The position numbers and the translations under genes were made by a program. The notes beneath the pieces are model-generated. The model saw nothing but the letters and a program-made list of their open reading frames with translations, was not told where the DNA came from and ran no database searches. A stretch of DNA of 64,000 bases from Haladaptatus sp. DYF46. GTDB lineage: Archaea > Halobacteriota > Halobacteria > Halobacteriales > Haladaptataceae. Location: NCBI RefSeq assembly GCF_021083305.1, contig NZ_JAJFAY010000012.1:24899-88898 (forward strand), read 5' to 3'. Shown here in pieces: positions 26,214 to 35,991 of the stretch (within the stretch, counting starts at the first letter, position 1; each line of letters starts with the position of its first letter).

Positions 26214-27014
26214 CTATTGTCGGACCGCTCGGATGTGGTACGCATCCGAGCGTTCGCTCAAGCACTCCACCTCGAATCCGTGGTCACGGAGGAACGCTTC
26301 TATTTCCGCAGTCGTCGTATCGTAGTCCGCACTCAACTCGTGATGGAGTTCGGCGTAGACGACCCTCACCTCGGAAAGTACGTCATCGAATCCACGGAGA
26401 ACGCGTAGTTCGGCCCCTTCGACGTCTATCTTGAGGATGTCCGGTGCGGGATACTGTCCGGATTCCACCACCGTTTTACCTCGACAGACGTCGATATCGA
26501 GTTCCCCGTCCACGGACAGCGCGTGTTTTCCTTCACCGTAACTGTGACCTTTGACCGCGAGCGCCCCGGAGCCGTCCTCGTCGGAGAGCGCGACTTCCGC
26601 GACATTCCACCGGCTCACGGGGACGTTCGCGGAAAGGTTTTGGCGAAGTCGGACCGCGTTCGTCGGCATGGGCTCGAAGGCGACCACCAACCCGCTTTCG
26701 AGACGTTTCCCGACGAAGCAAGTGTGTGTCCCGATGTTCGCCCCGATATCGTACACCACGTCCGATTCGCGGACGTCGTCCAACAGGGATTCGATGACGG
26801 TTTGTTCGCCGACGAGCGACGTTACCCGAGAATATTCGGTTCGGGAGTCGGTCGCGAACTCGACCGTCGTTCCCCCGATAGTAACCGGAACAGACCAGAG
26901 ATGGACTGCGAGTATGGCATGCCAGTAGAGCGTCGAAATTGCCGGCGCGATACCCGCCCGTTTACAGAGATCCCACAGGCGGCTTTGGGCGGCCCATCGC
27001 TCCAAGTCACGCAT
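26214..27014 (-). CDS. FkbM-family methyltransferase
   Basis: A 266-residue SAM-dependent methyltransferase. The SAM-binding motif is VVYDIGANIGTHTCFVGKRL, followed by AFEPMPTNAVRLRQNL and the family signature PDILKIDVEGAELRVLRGF. Members methylate hydroxyl groups, often of sugars in surface glycans or glycolipids. Convergent with beta-helix copy 2. The ATG at 27014 fits a TATA box at 27035-27048. Confidence 0.87.
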   Translation of the reverse strand: MRDLERWAAQSRLWDLCKRAGIAPAISTLYWHAILAVHLWSVPVTIGGTTVEFATDSRTEYSRVTSLVGEQTVIESLLDDVRESDVVYDIGANIGTHTCFVGKRLESGLVVAFEPMPTNAVRLRQNLSANVPVSRWNVAEVALSDEDGSGALAVKGHSYGEGKHALSVDGELDIDVCRGKTVVESGQYPAPDILKIDVEGAELRVLRGFDDVLSEVRVVYAELHHELSADYDTTTAEIEAFLRDHGFEVECLSERSDAYHIRAVRQ

Positions 27015-27034
27015 ACAACACACGTCGGGAGTAG

Positions 27035-27048
27035 GCTTATAAATATAT
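27035..27048 (-). promoter_or_regulatory. TATA box before FkbM gene
   Basis: On the minus strand ATATATTTATAAGC is centred 27 bp before the ATG at 27014. Confidence 0.6.
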
Positions 27049-27714
27049 CATCGGTAATCAGCTTCGAAGGGAGCGGATAAATCGACTTAGTAATCGCATA
27101 ATAAAACTCCGGACGGACATTCGTCAGGTCAAACCATATATTTAATAACTAAAGAGGGTGAAAAATTACAAATCTTCAAGAATCTATTTTTCTTCCGAGG
27201 AACGACGACAGGTCACGTGAACGACGATCGAGGGACACCGCGAACGTCCCTCTTCGGTCGGGTGGCCGAAACCCGGTCGAGGAAGTCGTCACGGACGGGT
27301 TGGAAATTCGACCCGGAACGACAACCACGGTATCGTCGAACAGGGAGCCGTCGACGAAAACGCATCCGTTGCCGAATCGGTTCACCCCCGCCGCACGATC
27401 AACGAGGAAAGCGAAGGCGGCCCTTTCCTCAGCCCATCCGCTCGCAGCGAGACTGACGACGTCCGCCCGAATCCGTATCACGTTCCAAACGAAGACGGGG
27501 GCGTCTCAGTGGGTGCAAACCGTTTCAGAGCCGCCTAAACACAATTTTCCTGATGTTATACTGTGTATAGTTAACCCTCGTTGACGCAATAGGTAGTAGT
27601 AGAGCCAACCGTGACACGAGCGAGAGAGGAAGTCATGAGACGAAATCGGCGAGCAGTCCGATGCCGCCGTGGCACGGAGCGACCGCCAGCGGATTCAACG
27701 GAGGAGCACGAACG
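27049..27714. other. 666-bp intergenic region, no gene recognised
   Basis: Between two divergent genes. The left 130 bp are AT-rich (27040-27180, including ATATATTTAATAACTAAAG at 27136), the rest is G+C-rich with short open frames in several phases but no recognisable protein. Confidence 0.5.
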
Positions 27715-29463
27715 ATGAACAAAGAGATATTTGGTGTCTTTGGTGACCGAGACGAATTCGAACGATTCCGTTCCGAACGGGAGTTCGACGACATCGTAAC
27801 GAGTGACGTCGGAACCGTCGGTATTCGGGATACGGGACTCGGGATTCCGGGACGGAGTGCTTCGTACTCCGGGGAACTCGGGTCGTGTGTCATCTGGGGC
27901 GAAGCGTATCCGAACAAACGAGGGTGGTCCGAGCCCGCACGATGGCTGTTGGAGCAGTACGCCGAGCAGGGGACGGACGCAATCCGCTCGCTCAATGGGT
28001 CCTATTTAGCGTTCATCGAACACGGCGGGGAGTCCATCCTCCTCACCGACGCGATTCGGTCGTGGGAGTGTTTCTACACCGACGACCCGGGCGTTCGGGT
28101 GTTCGGTTCCGACGCGGCGGAGGTCGCGAAAACCATCGACAACCCGACGATGCGCCGTCAGTCCGTCGGTGAGTTCCTTCACATGGGCGTCGTTCTCGGC
28201 GATAAAACGCTGTTTCACGAACTGCACCGTGCGCCGTTCGACAGCTACTTGACCGCCGAGGAAGCGGATGAACTCGACCGGTTCGTCTACAATGAACGGG
28301 AAATGGACTACGTGAACGAGCTTGCGGAACGGATGCAGCGTGCGATCCGACTCCGCTCGCGCCAGCCGGGCAAGAAGGGATTGTTGCTGTCAGCGGGGTA
28401 CGATTCGCGAACGCTGTTGTCCCAGCTCCCCAACCTCGACCACACGTACACAGTCGGAATGCCGAACGCACAGGAGGTGAAAGTCGCCCGTCGCTTGGCG
28501 AAACAGTACGGCGTGGACCACACGACGTTAGTGACGAACGACCGGTACATCACGCCCGGAGAGGAGAAAGTTCGCGACACGCAGGGAATCAAAGAATCCA
28601 TTCACATCCATCACGCCGGCTACAACAGCGAGATGGAAGTGGACACGATGTATCACGCCCTGCTGTTCGACACGCTGCTGAAGGGATTCGGCCACAAGCG
28701 GACCGAGGTGAAGCTGTTCGGAAAGAAGATTCCGACGAAGAAGATGGAGGAGAACCCCGACCCGGTCGAGGCTTCGCTGGATAACTTCGGGTATCTCCCC
28801 GAGCGGAGCCGGAAGGTCGCGGAGAAGTACACCGTCGACTCGGACGCGGCCGGGAAATTCGTTCGCCAAGCCATCGACGCGGAGTTCGACCGCTGTTGGA
28901 GTCGCACCGATTCCGTGCAGAACGCCCTCGCGTTGTTCAGCATCCGCAACCAACCGACGATTCCGTCCCGAACGCACCTCGCGGACAACTACCTCGAATC
29001 GTTCATCGCGGCCGACACGGAACTGCTGGAGTGGCACCTACAGACGCCGCCGGAGTACCGGAACACGTCGACGTTCATCCGGGCGATTCGGCAGCTGGAC
29101 GAGGACCTGTTCCGTCACCGTCCCCCGGACCGTCCGTACACCTCGACGCTGCTGTCCCAAATCGAGCAGTTCGCGCGGCGGAAGCTCCCGTTCATCACGG
29201 AGTTCGAACCGGCGTGGCCCGATCGACAGAAGGTGTACGACCGCTACAACCTGGACCAGCGGTTGTTCCCCGAAAACGAGACGATTCACGACCTGTCGTC
29301 GCGTCACAAGCTTCGAATCAACGATATGGTCGGCTGGGTCGCTCAGTGTTCGGAGAACATGGTCAACCCGACGGACGTTCTGTACATGCCGAACGAGCGC
29401 AACGCGAACGGCGAAGCGGGCTCGAAACGACGCGGAGCCGACGGGGTTCCGTCGGAAAACTGA
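27715..29463 (+). CDS. Asparagine-synthase-like amidotransferase without glutaminase cysteine
   Basis: A 582-residue protein with the two-domain layout of asparagine synthetase. The N-terminal region (about 1-180) has the Ntn-hydrolase-like segments SLNGSYLAFIEH and LLTDAIRSWECFYTD but starts MNKEIFGVFG, lacking the Cys2 that releases ammonia from glutamine. The synthase domain has the PP-loop as SAGYDS at 226-231 and helices with HHAGYNSEMEVDTMYHALLF. It may amidate a carboxyl group, for instance of a uronic acid in the glycan, using free ammonia or another donor; this is inference from context with the dehydrogenase at 35992. The ATG at 27715 begins the conserved strand. Confidence 0.78.
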   Translation: MNKEIFGVFGDRDEFERFRSEREFDDIVTSDVGTVGIRDTGLGIPGRSASYSGELGSCVIWGEAYPNKRGWSEPARWLLEQYAEQGTDAIRSLNGSYLAFIEHGGESILLTDAIRSWECFYTDDPGVRVFGSDAAEVAKTIDNPTMRRQSVGEFLHMGVVLGDKTLFHELHRAPFDSYLTAEEADELDRFVYNEREMDYVNELAERMQRAIRLRSRQPGKKGLLLSAGYDSRTLLSQLPNLDHTYTVGMPNAQEVKVARRLAKQYGVDHTTLVTNDRYITPGEEKVRDTQGIKESIHIHHAGYNSEMEVDTMYHALLFDTLLKGFGHKRTEVKLFGKKIPTKKMEENPDPVEASLDNFGYLPERSRKVAEKYTVDSDAAGKFVRQAIDAEFDRCWSRTDSVQNALALFSIRNQPTIPSRTHLADNYLESFIAADTELLEWHLQTPPEYRNTSTFIRAIRQLDEDLFRHRPPDRPYTSTLLSQIEQFARRKLPFITEFEPAWPDRQKVYDRYNLDQRLFPENETIHDLSSRHKLRINDMVGWVAQCSENMVNPTDVLYMPNERNANGEAGSKRRGADGVPSEN

Positions 29464-29472
29464 TTAGCAGCC

Positions 29473-29483
29473 GTATAATAAAA
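29473..29483 (+). promoter_or_regulatory. TATA box before DUF1616 gene
   Basis: GTATAATAAAA is centred about 31 bp before the ATG at 29509, another instance of the ATAATAAA core. Confidence 0.55.
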
Positions 29484-29508
29484 CCCGCTCCGACCGATTT
29501 TCAGGGCA

Positions 29509-30777
29509 ATGAGTACGAATGGCCGCTGGTGGTTTCTCGACCTCGTATTAGCCCTCATGCTAACCGTTGTCGGAGGAATCGTCGCATATGCTGAACTCGG
29601 CGGACGATTGCGTGTTGCCCTCGTTCTGCCGCTCGTCGTCTTTCTCCCGGGATACGTGCTCATCTCAGCAGTGTTCCCGGAAGGTGAAGAAGACGAGAAT
29701 CGGACGTTCGGTTCGGGGAACGACGATGCCGCGTACGCGGTCGGCGGCCCCGAGCGGATCGCGCTCGCCGTTGCGCTCAGCGTCGCCATCGTCCCGATGA
29801 TAGCCGCGCTCTCCAACTTCACGCCGTGGGGCGTTCGCGTACACCCGATTCTGTACGGTATCGTCGGTTTTACCGTGATATTCGCGGCGATAGCGTTCGT
29901 CCGACGACTACGCGTACCGGCCGAACGGCGATACTCGCCCGGCGTTCCGGAGGTGCTGTTCAACCCGAGCGGACGTTCGGGTGGGGGCCTGACGGTGGCG
30001 CTGAACGTCGGTATCGTCATCAGCTTCGTCCTGCTCGCGTCGACGGTCGGATTCGCGGTTCTCAACCCGCCACAGGGAGAGACGTTCACCGAGTTCTACG
30101 TGAACACGAACGATGTGAACGGTCAGACGAATACAATGTACAACACGAACCTCGCCGAAGACGGCGTGACGGTCAACGTTCACAGCTACGAGCGGGAACG
30201 AACGGAGTACACGGTCGTCGCCGTTATCGAACGGGTCGAAGGGGGGAGCGTCACGGACCGGTCCCAGTTCGCCAAAGAACAGGTCACGGTCGACGCGGGG
30301 GAGAAAAAACAGGTGAAGCTCACCGGCGACCCGGCGTTCACCGGGGACAACGTCCGCGTTCGCCTCCGCCTCTACAAGGGGTCCGCGTCGGGAGAGCCAT
30401 ATATAACGACGCGCGCGTGGGTCTCACCGGGAAGCGCACCCACGAATCAGGCGAGCTCGGCCGACGAGAATCGGGGGACCGACAGCGGTGAAAACAGCGA
30501 CGATGGCGGAGACAGCGCCGGAGAGGGCGACGATGGCGGGGACAGCGGCCAAGAGACGACGGAACAGCAACAGACCACACAACAACGGACGACGGAGCAA
30601 CAACAGACGACACAGCAGCAGACGAGCCGACAAACGACCCAGCGCCGGACGACACAGCGTCAAACGACGACGAGTTCGCAATCGACGCCGACGACCACCA
30701 CGACGACAGCAGCGGGAACGACATCGACGGCTACCACTACCACGACGACCGAGGACGACGGTGGCCTCTTCTCGTGA
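29509..30777 (+). CDS. DUF1616 membrane protein with Gln/Thr-rich tail
   Basis: The 422-residue protein starts with four membrane helices (about 8-32, 35-55, 80-100, 108-130) and a fifth at about 165-185, the pattern of DUF1616 (LVLALMLTVVGGIVAYAELG, LVVFLPGYVLISAVFP). An extracellular beta domain (about 190-310) follows, then an Asp/Gly-rich stretch and a low-complexity tail (about 340-415) of Gln-Gln-Gln-Thr-Thr and Ser/Thr repeats, ending DDGGLFS. DUF1616 proteins are common in archaeal surface-glycan clusters; the exact role is unknown. The tail resembles a glycosylated spacer, like that on the flippase. Confidence 0.8.
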   Translation: MSTNGRWWFLDLVLALMLTVVGGIVAYAELGGRLRVALVLPLVVFLPGYVLISAVFPEGEEDENRTFGSGNDDAAYAVGGPERIALAVALSVAIVPMIAALSNFTPWGVRVHPILYGIVGFTVIFAAIAFVRRLRVPAERRYSPGVPEVLFNPSGRSGGGLTVALNVGIVISFVLLASTVGFAVLNPPQGETFTEFYVNTNDVNGQTNTMYNTNLAEDGVTVNVHSYERERTEYTVVAVIERVEGGSVTDRSQFAKEQVTVDAGEKKQVKLTGDPAFTGDNVRVRLRLYKGSASGEPYITTRAWVSPGSAPTNQASSADENRGTDSGENSDDGGDSAGEGDDGGDSGQETTEQQQTTQQRTTEQQQTTQQQTSRQTTQRRTTQRQTTTSSQSTPTTTTTTAAGTTSTATTTTTTEDDGGLFS

Positions 30778-30964
30778 CGTTCGGGACGATAGCCGAACGC
30801 CGTCGGGCGTGAACGGTCCCGTTTCCTGCTGATCGTATTCACCGTTTATCACGGACATAGGGGCCGATTTTATGCCGCGTTGGGTTCACACGCCCGTCCT
30901 ACGACGGAGTGTCGTTGATGGTGGTCGCAGTCGGACCGTACGGTGACAAGAAGAGACGAACGGG

Positions 30965-31882
30965 CTACTGATACTGGGAGCAGACACGACGGACGCCCTC
31001 CTCGAAGCTGATTTCGGGTTCCCAGCCGGTCGCGTCGGAGAACTTGCTCACGTCGGCCATCGTATCGTGGACGTACACGCCCTCCGGGATGGGGTTCTCG
31101 ACGTACACCGGTTCGACGTCGGTTCCGAGTTCCTCGTTGATGTACTCGACGACGGTGTTGAAGTCGTAGCTCTCCCCCGTACCGAGGTTGTAGATGCCGG
31201 TCAGTTCGTAATCAGCCGCGAGTTCGAGACCACTGACGATGTCGGTGACGTACGTGAAGTCCCGCGTTTGACTGCCGTCACCGTATATTTTCGGCGATTC
31301 GCCGTTCGCGATGTCGTCCGCGAACTGGGCGATGATGTTGGCGAACTCCCCCTTGTGTTCTTCCGCACCGCCGTACCCCTGATACACCGAGAAGAATCGC
31401 ATCCCGGCCATGTTCACGTCGTAGTGGTGGGCGAAGTATTCGGCGTAGCGTTCGCGGGCCAGTTTGGACGCTTCGTAGCCGGTGTGAACTTCCACGTCCA
31501 TGTTCTCCGGCGATGGCTCCGTTCGACTCCCGTAAATGGAGGAGGTCGTCGCGTACACGACGGTATCACAACCGTCCTCCCGCGCCTGTTCGACGGTGTT
31601 GACGAACCCCTCCACGTTCACTCTGACGCCCTTCGTCGGGTTCTCCTCGTGCATCGCGTAGGACGATAGAGCGGCGAGGTGGAAGACGACGTCCACGTCC
31701 GTCGGCAGGTCGTCTTCGAGGACGCTTCGTTCGTGGAACTCAACCGCGTCGGTCAGGTTGTCCTCGGTTCCGAGATAGCCGTCGTCGATGGCGACGACCT
31801 CGTTCTCCCCGGCGAGGTGGTTCGCGAGGTTCGAGCCGATGAATCCGGCACCCCCAGTAACGAGAACGCGTTGTCCCTGCAT
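30965..31882 (-). CDS. NAD-dependent nucleotide-sugar epimerase/dehydratase
   Basis: A 305-residue short-chain dehydrogenase of the extended type, like UDP-glucose 4-epimerases. It shows the cofactor motif GGAGFIGS at 10-17, ATTSSIYG, the catalytic Y136-x3-K140, and GDGSQTRDFTYVTD. It probably interconverts UDP-sugars (for example UDP-Glc/GlcNAc to the galacto form) for the glycan made here. It is the last gene of a leftward series starting at 37362. Confidence 0.88.
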   Translation of the reverse strand: MQGQRVLVTGGAGFIGSNLANHLAGENEVVAIDDGYLGTEDNLTDAVEFHERSVLEDDLPTDVDVVFHLAALSSYAMHEENPTKGVRVNVEGFVNTVEQAREDGCDTVVYATTSSIYGSRTEPSPENMDVEVHTGYEASKLARERYAEYFAHHYDVNMAGMRFFSVYQGYGGAEEHKGEFANIIAQFADDIANGESPKIYGDGSQTRDFTYVTDIVSGLELAADYELTGIYNLGTGESYDFNTVVEYINEELGTDVEPVYVENPIPEGVYVHDTMADVSKFSDATGWEPEISFEEGVRRVCSQYQ

Positions 31883-31929
31883 GGACAGTCATGCAAGAGG
31901 GTGAGAGAAAAGGATTCCCCTACGGAAAC

Positions 31930-33936
31930 CTATATCGTCCGATTCGCACAGAGCATCACGTCGCCGTTGTTATAGAGGACGCTCTGGTCGGGACGGCAGA
32001 TCTGTTGCTGTGACACCTGGCGACGAGCGGGAACGCTGGCAGTCGTTTGGTTATCGTTCACCATCACCTGCTTCACGAGGAGGAATTTGGGCGCCCCCGT
32101 GGACTGGTACCGTCGATAGACGGTAATGGGGTGGTCGGTCGGTCCGTCCCTATCATCAGCGGAGAGGTTGACCGCCGCGGCGGGATACGACCCCGTTCTC
32201 GAGAACACCGTCTGATACGGATGGTCCGTATGGATCAACTGGCTCGATGCGATGTTCGCCGAGTCGGGCGAACCGGTCATATCCGCGATGGTGTACACCG
32301 CCGCAACCTCGGAGTTCGTGTACGTCAAGCGTTCCTGCTTGTCCTTGAACACGGGGCTGTCGATAGTGCCGTGGCTGGACATCACCATCACGCTCGGATA
32401 GAGGAGCGCGACGACGACCAGGGCGGCGACGACGACGTTTCGGTTGAGGTTGTGGACGAGATATCCGACGCCGAGGGCGGCGAGGATGGCCATCGGCGCG
32501 TAGAGGAACGCGAACCATCGCTGCGGGATGAAATTACGGATACCGAACATCGGCAATCCGAGGGTGAACCCCGTCATCACAACGGTGGCGAACAGGAGCG
32601 TGAATACCGCATGCGAGATTCTCTTTCGGCGTAAGACGTACAGACAGCCGACGATGGTCAAGCCGAAGAGGATGAGGAATCCCATCGTATCGATATACGT
32701 CGCCACTTTCTGCACGAGCGTCGGGGCGGGAAGGGAGATGAACTCGGAGTTGTTACTCGCGAGGTTCAACAGCCCCGCGCTCGACACCAGCGTCTCTTCG
32801 AGGTACAGGAGCACGGTTTCGAGGAACGAGTTCCCGTTGTACGGGGTGAACGACCACATGAAGGTGATGAGCCCCACGTCGAACGCGAGCAGTCCCGCGA
32901 GGTTGACCGGTTCCAGTTTCCGGTAGACGCCCGGCCGCCGGGCCGTCGTCTTGAACAGCCCCAGTTTGAGGACGAACTGGGCGAGCAACCCCGAGAACAG
33001 GACGACGAGCATGATGAACGTCGATACCTGGTGGGTCAGGATGATGGCGATGGAGAGGAACACGAGCAGGGCGAAGTCCCGTGCGTTGTACTCCAACCGC
33101 ATGATGCGCAAGAGGGCATAGAGGATGGCGGCGAAGAACAGCAGTCCGTGGCTCGTCGGGATGATGTGGATACCCCACTCGATGAAGTAGTCACCGACGG
33201 AGTAGAGCATCGCCGCGAACACCGCCCAGCGCGCCGGGACGAGGAGTTTCGTCGCCCCGTAGATGAGCAGGATCGTCATTGGGATCGCGACGCCGACCGA
33301 GAGGTACAGCGCGTTGCGGAGCGACACGTCGTACAGCATCGCCGAGGACGAAACGAGCAAGTGGAACAGCGGTGCCGCGATGTGTTTGTTCCCGTTCATC
33401 GCGGAGAGGGAGTGCTGTTCGAGTACGCCGCCCGCCAGTTGGGTCATGTGCGTCCAGATGTCGATTCCGATGTACGACGGCGTGGTGTACACCGCCATGA
33501 ATCGGATGACGTACGCCAGAGCGAGAATCTGGACCAACAGCAAGGACGGGAGAAGGTCTTCCTCGTCCACGAACACAATTTGGAGGATGATGAGCGTCCC
33601 CGTCGCCCCCGAGAGGAGGTGAAACAGCAGGGACCGCTGGCCTGTGTACAACGCGACGGCGACCATGGCGGCCATCATCACGAAACAGATGCTCGGTAGG
33701 AGTTGGGCCACTATCCGTGAAATGGACGGATAGGCGTGCATCGTCTCGCGGTCGTTGCGAATCGCAAGCAGATAGAGCCCACAGCCCAGTCCGAGGACGA
33801 TTGGTATCGTCTTGATGTACACTTGCGAGGCGAAAAACCGCAGCGGGAACAGTCCGAGCGCGATAACGAAGCCGATAATTGCGGCATCGACGTCGAACCG
33901 TCGCTGTCGTAGCCAGCCAGACATTCTCCCGGACAT
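31930..33936 (-). CDS. Large multi-pass membrane protein, glycan-assembly type
   Basis: A 668-residue protein with about 13 membrane helices in the first 500 residues and an extracellular C-terminal domain. Loops contain IGIDIWTHMTQLAGGVLEQHS and MNGNKHIAAPLFHLL, where the acidic/histidine residues near the first large loop recall GT-C glycosyltransferases and polymerases. It is likely a lipid-linked-sugar glycosyltransferase or polymerase. The open frame extends to 34722, but that part is a shadow of the DUF354 gene; the ATG at 33936 follows an AT-rich box at about 33974-33980. Confidence 0.72.
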   Translation of the reverse strand: MSGRMSGWLRQRRFDVDAAIIGFVIALGLFPLRFFASQVYIKTIPIVLGLGCGLYLLAIRNDRETMHAYPSISRIVAQLLPSICFVMMAAMVAVALYTGQRSLLFHLLSGATGTLIILQIVFVDEEDLLPSLLLVQILALAYVIRFMAVYTTPSYIGIDIWTHMTQLAGGVLEQHSLSAMNGNKHIAAPLFHLLVSSSAMLYDVSLRNALYLSVGVAIPMTILLIYGATKLLVPARWAVFAAMLYSVGDYFIEWGIHIIPTSHGLLFFAAILYALLRIMRLEYNARDFALLVFLSIAIILTHQVSTFIMLVVLFSGLLAQFVLKLGLFKTTARRPGVYRKLEPVNLAGLLAFDVGLITFMWSFTPYNGNSFLETVLLYLEETLVSSAGLLNLASNNSEFISLPAPTLVQKVATYIDTMGFLILFGLTIVGCLYVLRRKRISHAVFTLLFATVVMTGFTLGLPMFGIRNFIPQRWFAFLYAPMAILAALGVGYLVHNLNRNVVVAALVVVALLYPSVMVMSSHGTIDSPVFKDKQERLTYTNSEVAAVYTIADMTGSPDSANIASSQLIHTDHPYQTVFSRTGSYPAAAVNLSADDRDGPTDHPITVYRRYQSTGAPKFLLVKQVMVNDNQTTASVPARRQVSQQQICRPDQSVLYNNGDVMLCANRTI

Positions 33937-33976
33937 CAGTACCTCCGTTCGTCGAATCGTGGTTCCATCATCGTAT

Positions 33977-35038
33977 TTAAACCTCCGCGTCCGGTCGTTT
34001 CGTCCGACCGCGTGCGTTCCGGGACCGCCCCGTAATCGCACGCACAATGATGTCGGTCGTGTCGACCTTGTCGTCGAGCAGTCGCTCCCGACGTTCCTGC
34101 CAGTCAGTGTCGCCTTCGAGGATGGAGACTGCTTTTTCGAGCGCCCTCGCGTGTCGGTCCCCCCGTTGGTAGTTGAACAGGAGTTCGTAACGCTCGTCCA
34201 GTTCGTCCGTATACCCCATCGTGAGCGTGTTGACGTAGATGGCCGGCGTGCCGAGGACGGCGCTCTCCGCGGCCATCGTCGCGCCCTCACCGACGAACAG
34301 GTCGGCGAAGGCGAGCAGGTCGTGCATTCGATGGGGCGGAACGGTCGCCCGACGCGATTCGAGCGAGGAAGGAAGCGACCGTTCGGACGTGATGAGTACC
34401 TCCGAACCCGCGTCTTCCAGCCGTTCCACCACGTCGCGCACGTCGTCGAATCCGCCCTGCCCCACGTCGTGCGAGGCACCCCATTCGACGAGGCGGAGGA
34501 CGGTGAACGTCTCCTCCGGGTCCAAACCGAGGTCCTCGACCACTGCCGGGTCCGGCGTAAAGCGGTCGGGGTGAAGATACGCGAGTTCGTGGTAACCGGG
34601 ATACCGGACCTGTTTCGAACCGACGTTTCGCGTATAGCAATCAGGGGTGTAAACCGCGTTCGCGAACGGGAACGCGAGGTTCTGGATGAGTTTCGCGTGC
34701 TCCGTATCGTAGAAGATGGCACTTTGCGCGCCCGTGACTTTCGCCACGTGTGCGGCCGCGACGCCGCCGATCGCCGTAATCACATCGGGTTTCAACTGAA
34801 ACGCACGTCGGAGCAGACGTGCCTCGTAAGTCGCCTGCACTCGCGCCAGTTCGGACAGTCCCGAGGCGGTGCCGGCCAGTACTTCGTGGCTGATGTCGTA
34901 TCGTCGGAGCAGTTCGACCGCCATCTCCTTCTCGCGGGCGAAGACGTGAACGTCGTGGCCGTCCCCCTCCAGTTCCGCGATCGCGTTGCGGAAGAAGTGG
35001 ACGTGTGCCGGATGCTGAACGGTGACGAACACCCTCAC
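33977..35038 (-). CDS. DUF354 protein (GT-B-like)
   Basis: A 353-residue protein with the DUF354 pattern: VFVTVQHPAHVHFFRNAIAEL at the start, FYDTEHAKLIQNLAFPF and the C-terminal FVGEGATMAAESAVLGTPAI. DUF354 proteins share the GT-B fold with UDP-GlcNAc 2-epimerases and glycosyltransferases and occur in archaeal polysaccharide clusters. It starts with GTG whose GTGA overlaps the stop of the GT2 gene, so the two are translationally coupled. Confidence 0.82.
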   Translation of the reverse strand: MRVFVTVQHPAHVHFFRNAIAELEGDGHDVHVFAREKEMAVELLRRYDISHEVLAGTASGLSELARVQATYEARLLRRAFQLKPDVITAIGGVAAAHVAKVTGAQSAIFYDTEHAKLIQNLAFPFANAVYTPDCYTRNVGSKQVRYPGYHELAYLHPDRFTPDPAVVEDLGLDPEETFTVLRLVEWGASHDVGQGGFDDVRDVVERLEDAGSEVLITSERSLPSSLESRRATVPPHRMHDLLAFADLFVGEGATMAAESAVLGTPAIYVNTLTMGYTDELDERYELLFNYQRGDRHARALEKAVSILEGDTDWQERRERLLDDKVDTTDIIVRAITGRSRNARGRTKRPDAEV

Positions 35039-35991
35039 GTGTTCTCCCTCCTATCGAGGAGAACCCCGACGAGGATTCCGACCACACCGATGACGAGCGA
35101 CGTAAGCGATTTTTGGGCATCGTCGTTTTTCGTCCCGGTGAGGGTCGACCCGAGCGCTCGGAATCCCAGCGCGATACCCGTCAACCCACTCACGACGCCG
35201 AAGATGTAGGCGATTCCGAGCGGGTGGGTTCGGTAGCGCGAGCCGAGTCGCCAGAAGAAGTTCCTGAGGAGCATGAACGAGACCTTGGGAATGTAGTCGC
35301 CGTACCGGATGCTGCTCTCCTCGTCGCCGTAGGTCGCGGGCATGTCCACGTCCGCGACGCGCATACCGGCCACGTTCAGTTTGACGAGGATATCGTTGCA
35401 GTAGCCGTAGTACTCGTACATCCCTTCGAGGTCGATGGCTTCGAGCGCCGACAGGGAAATCGCGGTGTAGCCGTTCTGTGGGTCGGTCACATCCCAGTAC
35501 CCGCTGGCGATACGTGTCAATCCCGTCAGCATCCAGTTGCCGAGTAGACGGAATCTCGGCATCTCGTGGCGGAAGTCCGAATTCGAGAGACGGTCGCCTT
35601 TCGCGTATTCCGCATCGCCCGCGACGATGGGGTCGAGGAAGCGCGTCATTATGTCGGGGTCCATCTGGCCGTCCGCGTCGATGGTGACGGTCACGTCCGT
35701 CCCGTCCTCGCGGGCGGCGAGGTATCCCGTCTTGATGGCCGCGCCGGCACCCCTGTTCATTTCGTGCCGGATGGCGACGACGTCACCGTCGGTGTCGTCA
35801 CTCTCACCGGCGCGAGGCGCACGCTCTATCGCCGCGTGCGCTCGAATTTCGTCCCACGTACCGTCGGTCGAGGCGTCGTCTACGACATAGACGCGGTCTA
35901 CGAAGTCGGGAAGCGAATCGAGGACGTCGCCGACGAACCCTTCTTCGTTGTACGCGGGCACGACGACGCCTATCGTGTGCCCTTCGTACAT
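35035..35991 (-). CDS. Family 2 glycosyltransferase with membrane helices (dolichol-phosphate type)
   Basis: The 318-residue protein has the GT2 core (GVVVPAYNEEGFVGDVLDSL, YVVDDASTDGTWDEI, NRGAGAAIKTGY, TIDADGQMDPD) and two C-terminal membrane helices (about 253-275 and 292-310). This layout is typical of dolichol-phosphate glycosyltransferases such as AglJ-like enzymes, which load a sugar on a polyprenyl phosphate at the inner membrane face. Its ATG directly follows the TAG of the dehydrogenase gene and its end overlaps DUF354. Confidence 0.87.
   Translation of the reverse strand: MYEGHTIGVVVPAYNEEGFVGDVLDSLPDFVDRVYVVDDASTDGTWDEIRAHAAIERAPRAGESDDTDGDVVAIRHEMNRGAGAAIKTGYLAAREDGTDVTVTIDADGQMDPDIMTRFLDPIVAGDAEYAKGDRLSNSDFRHEMPRFRLLGNWMLTGLTRIASGYWDVTDPQNGYTAISLSALEAIDLEGMYEYYGYCNDILVKLNVAGMRVADVDMPATYGDEESSIRYGDYIPKVSFMLLRNFFWRLGSRYRTHPLGIAYIFGVVSGLTGIALGFRALGSTLTGTKNDDAQKSLTSLVIGVVGILVGVLLDRRENT

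Noticed and set aside
33937..34722. N-terminal extension of the large membrane protein frame to a total of 930 residues
   Set aside because: The extra 262 residues are the antisense-phase shadow of the DUF354 gene, with Arg/Ser/Thr-rich non-protein composition; the hydrophobic protein starts naturally at 33936.
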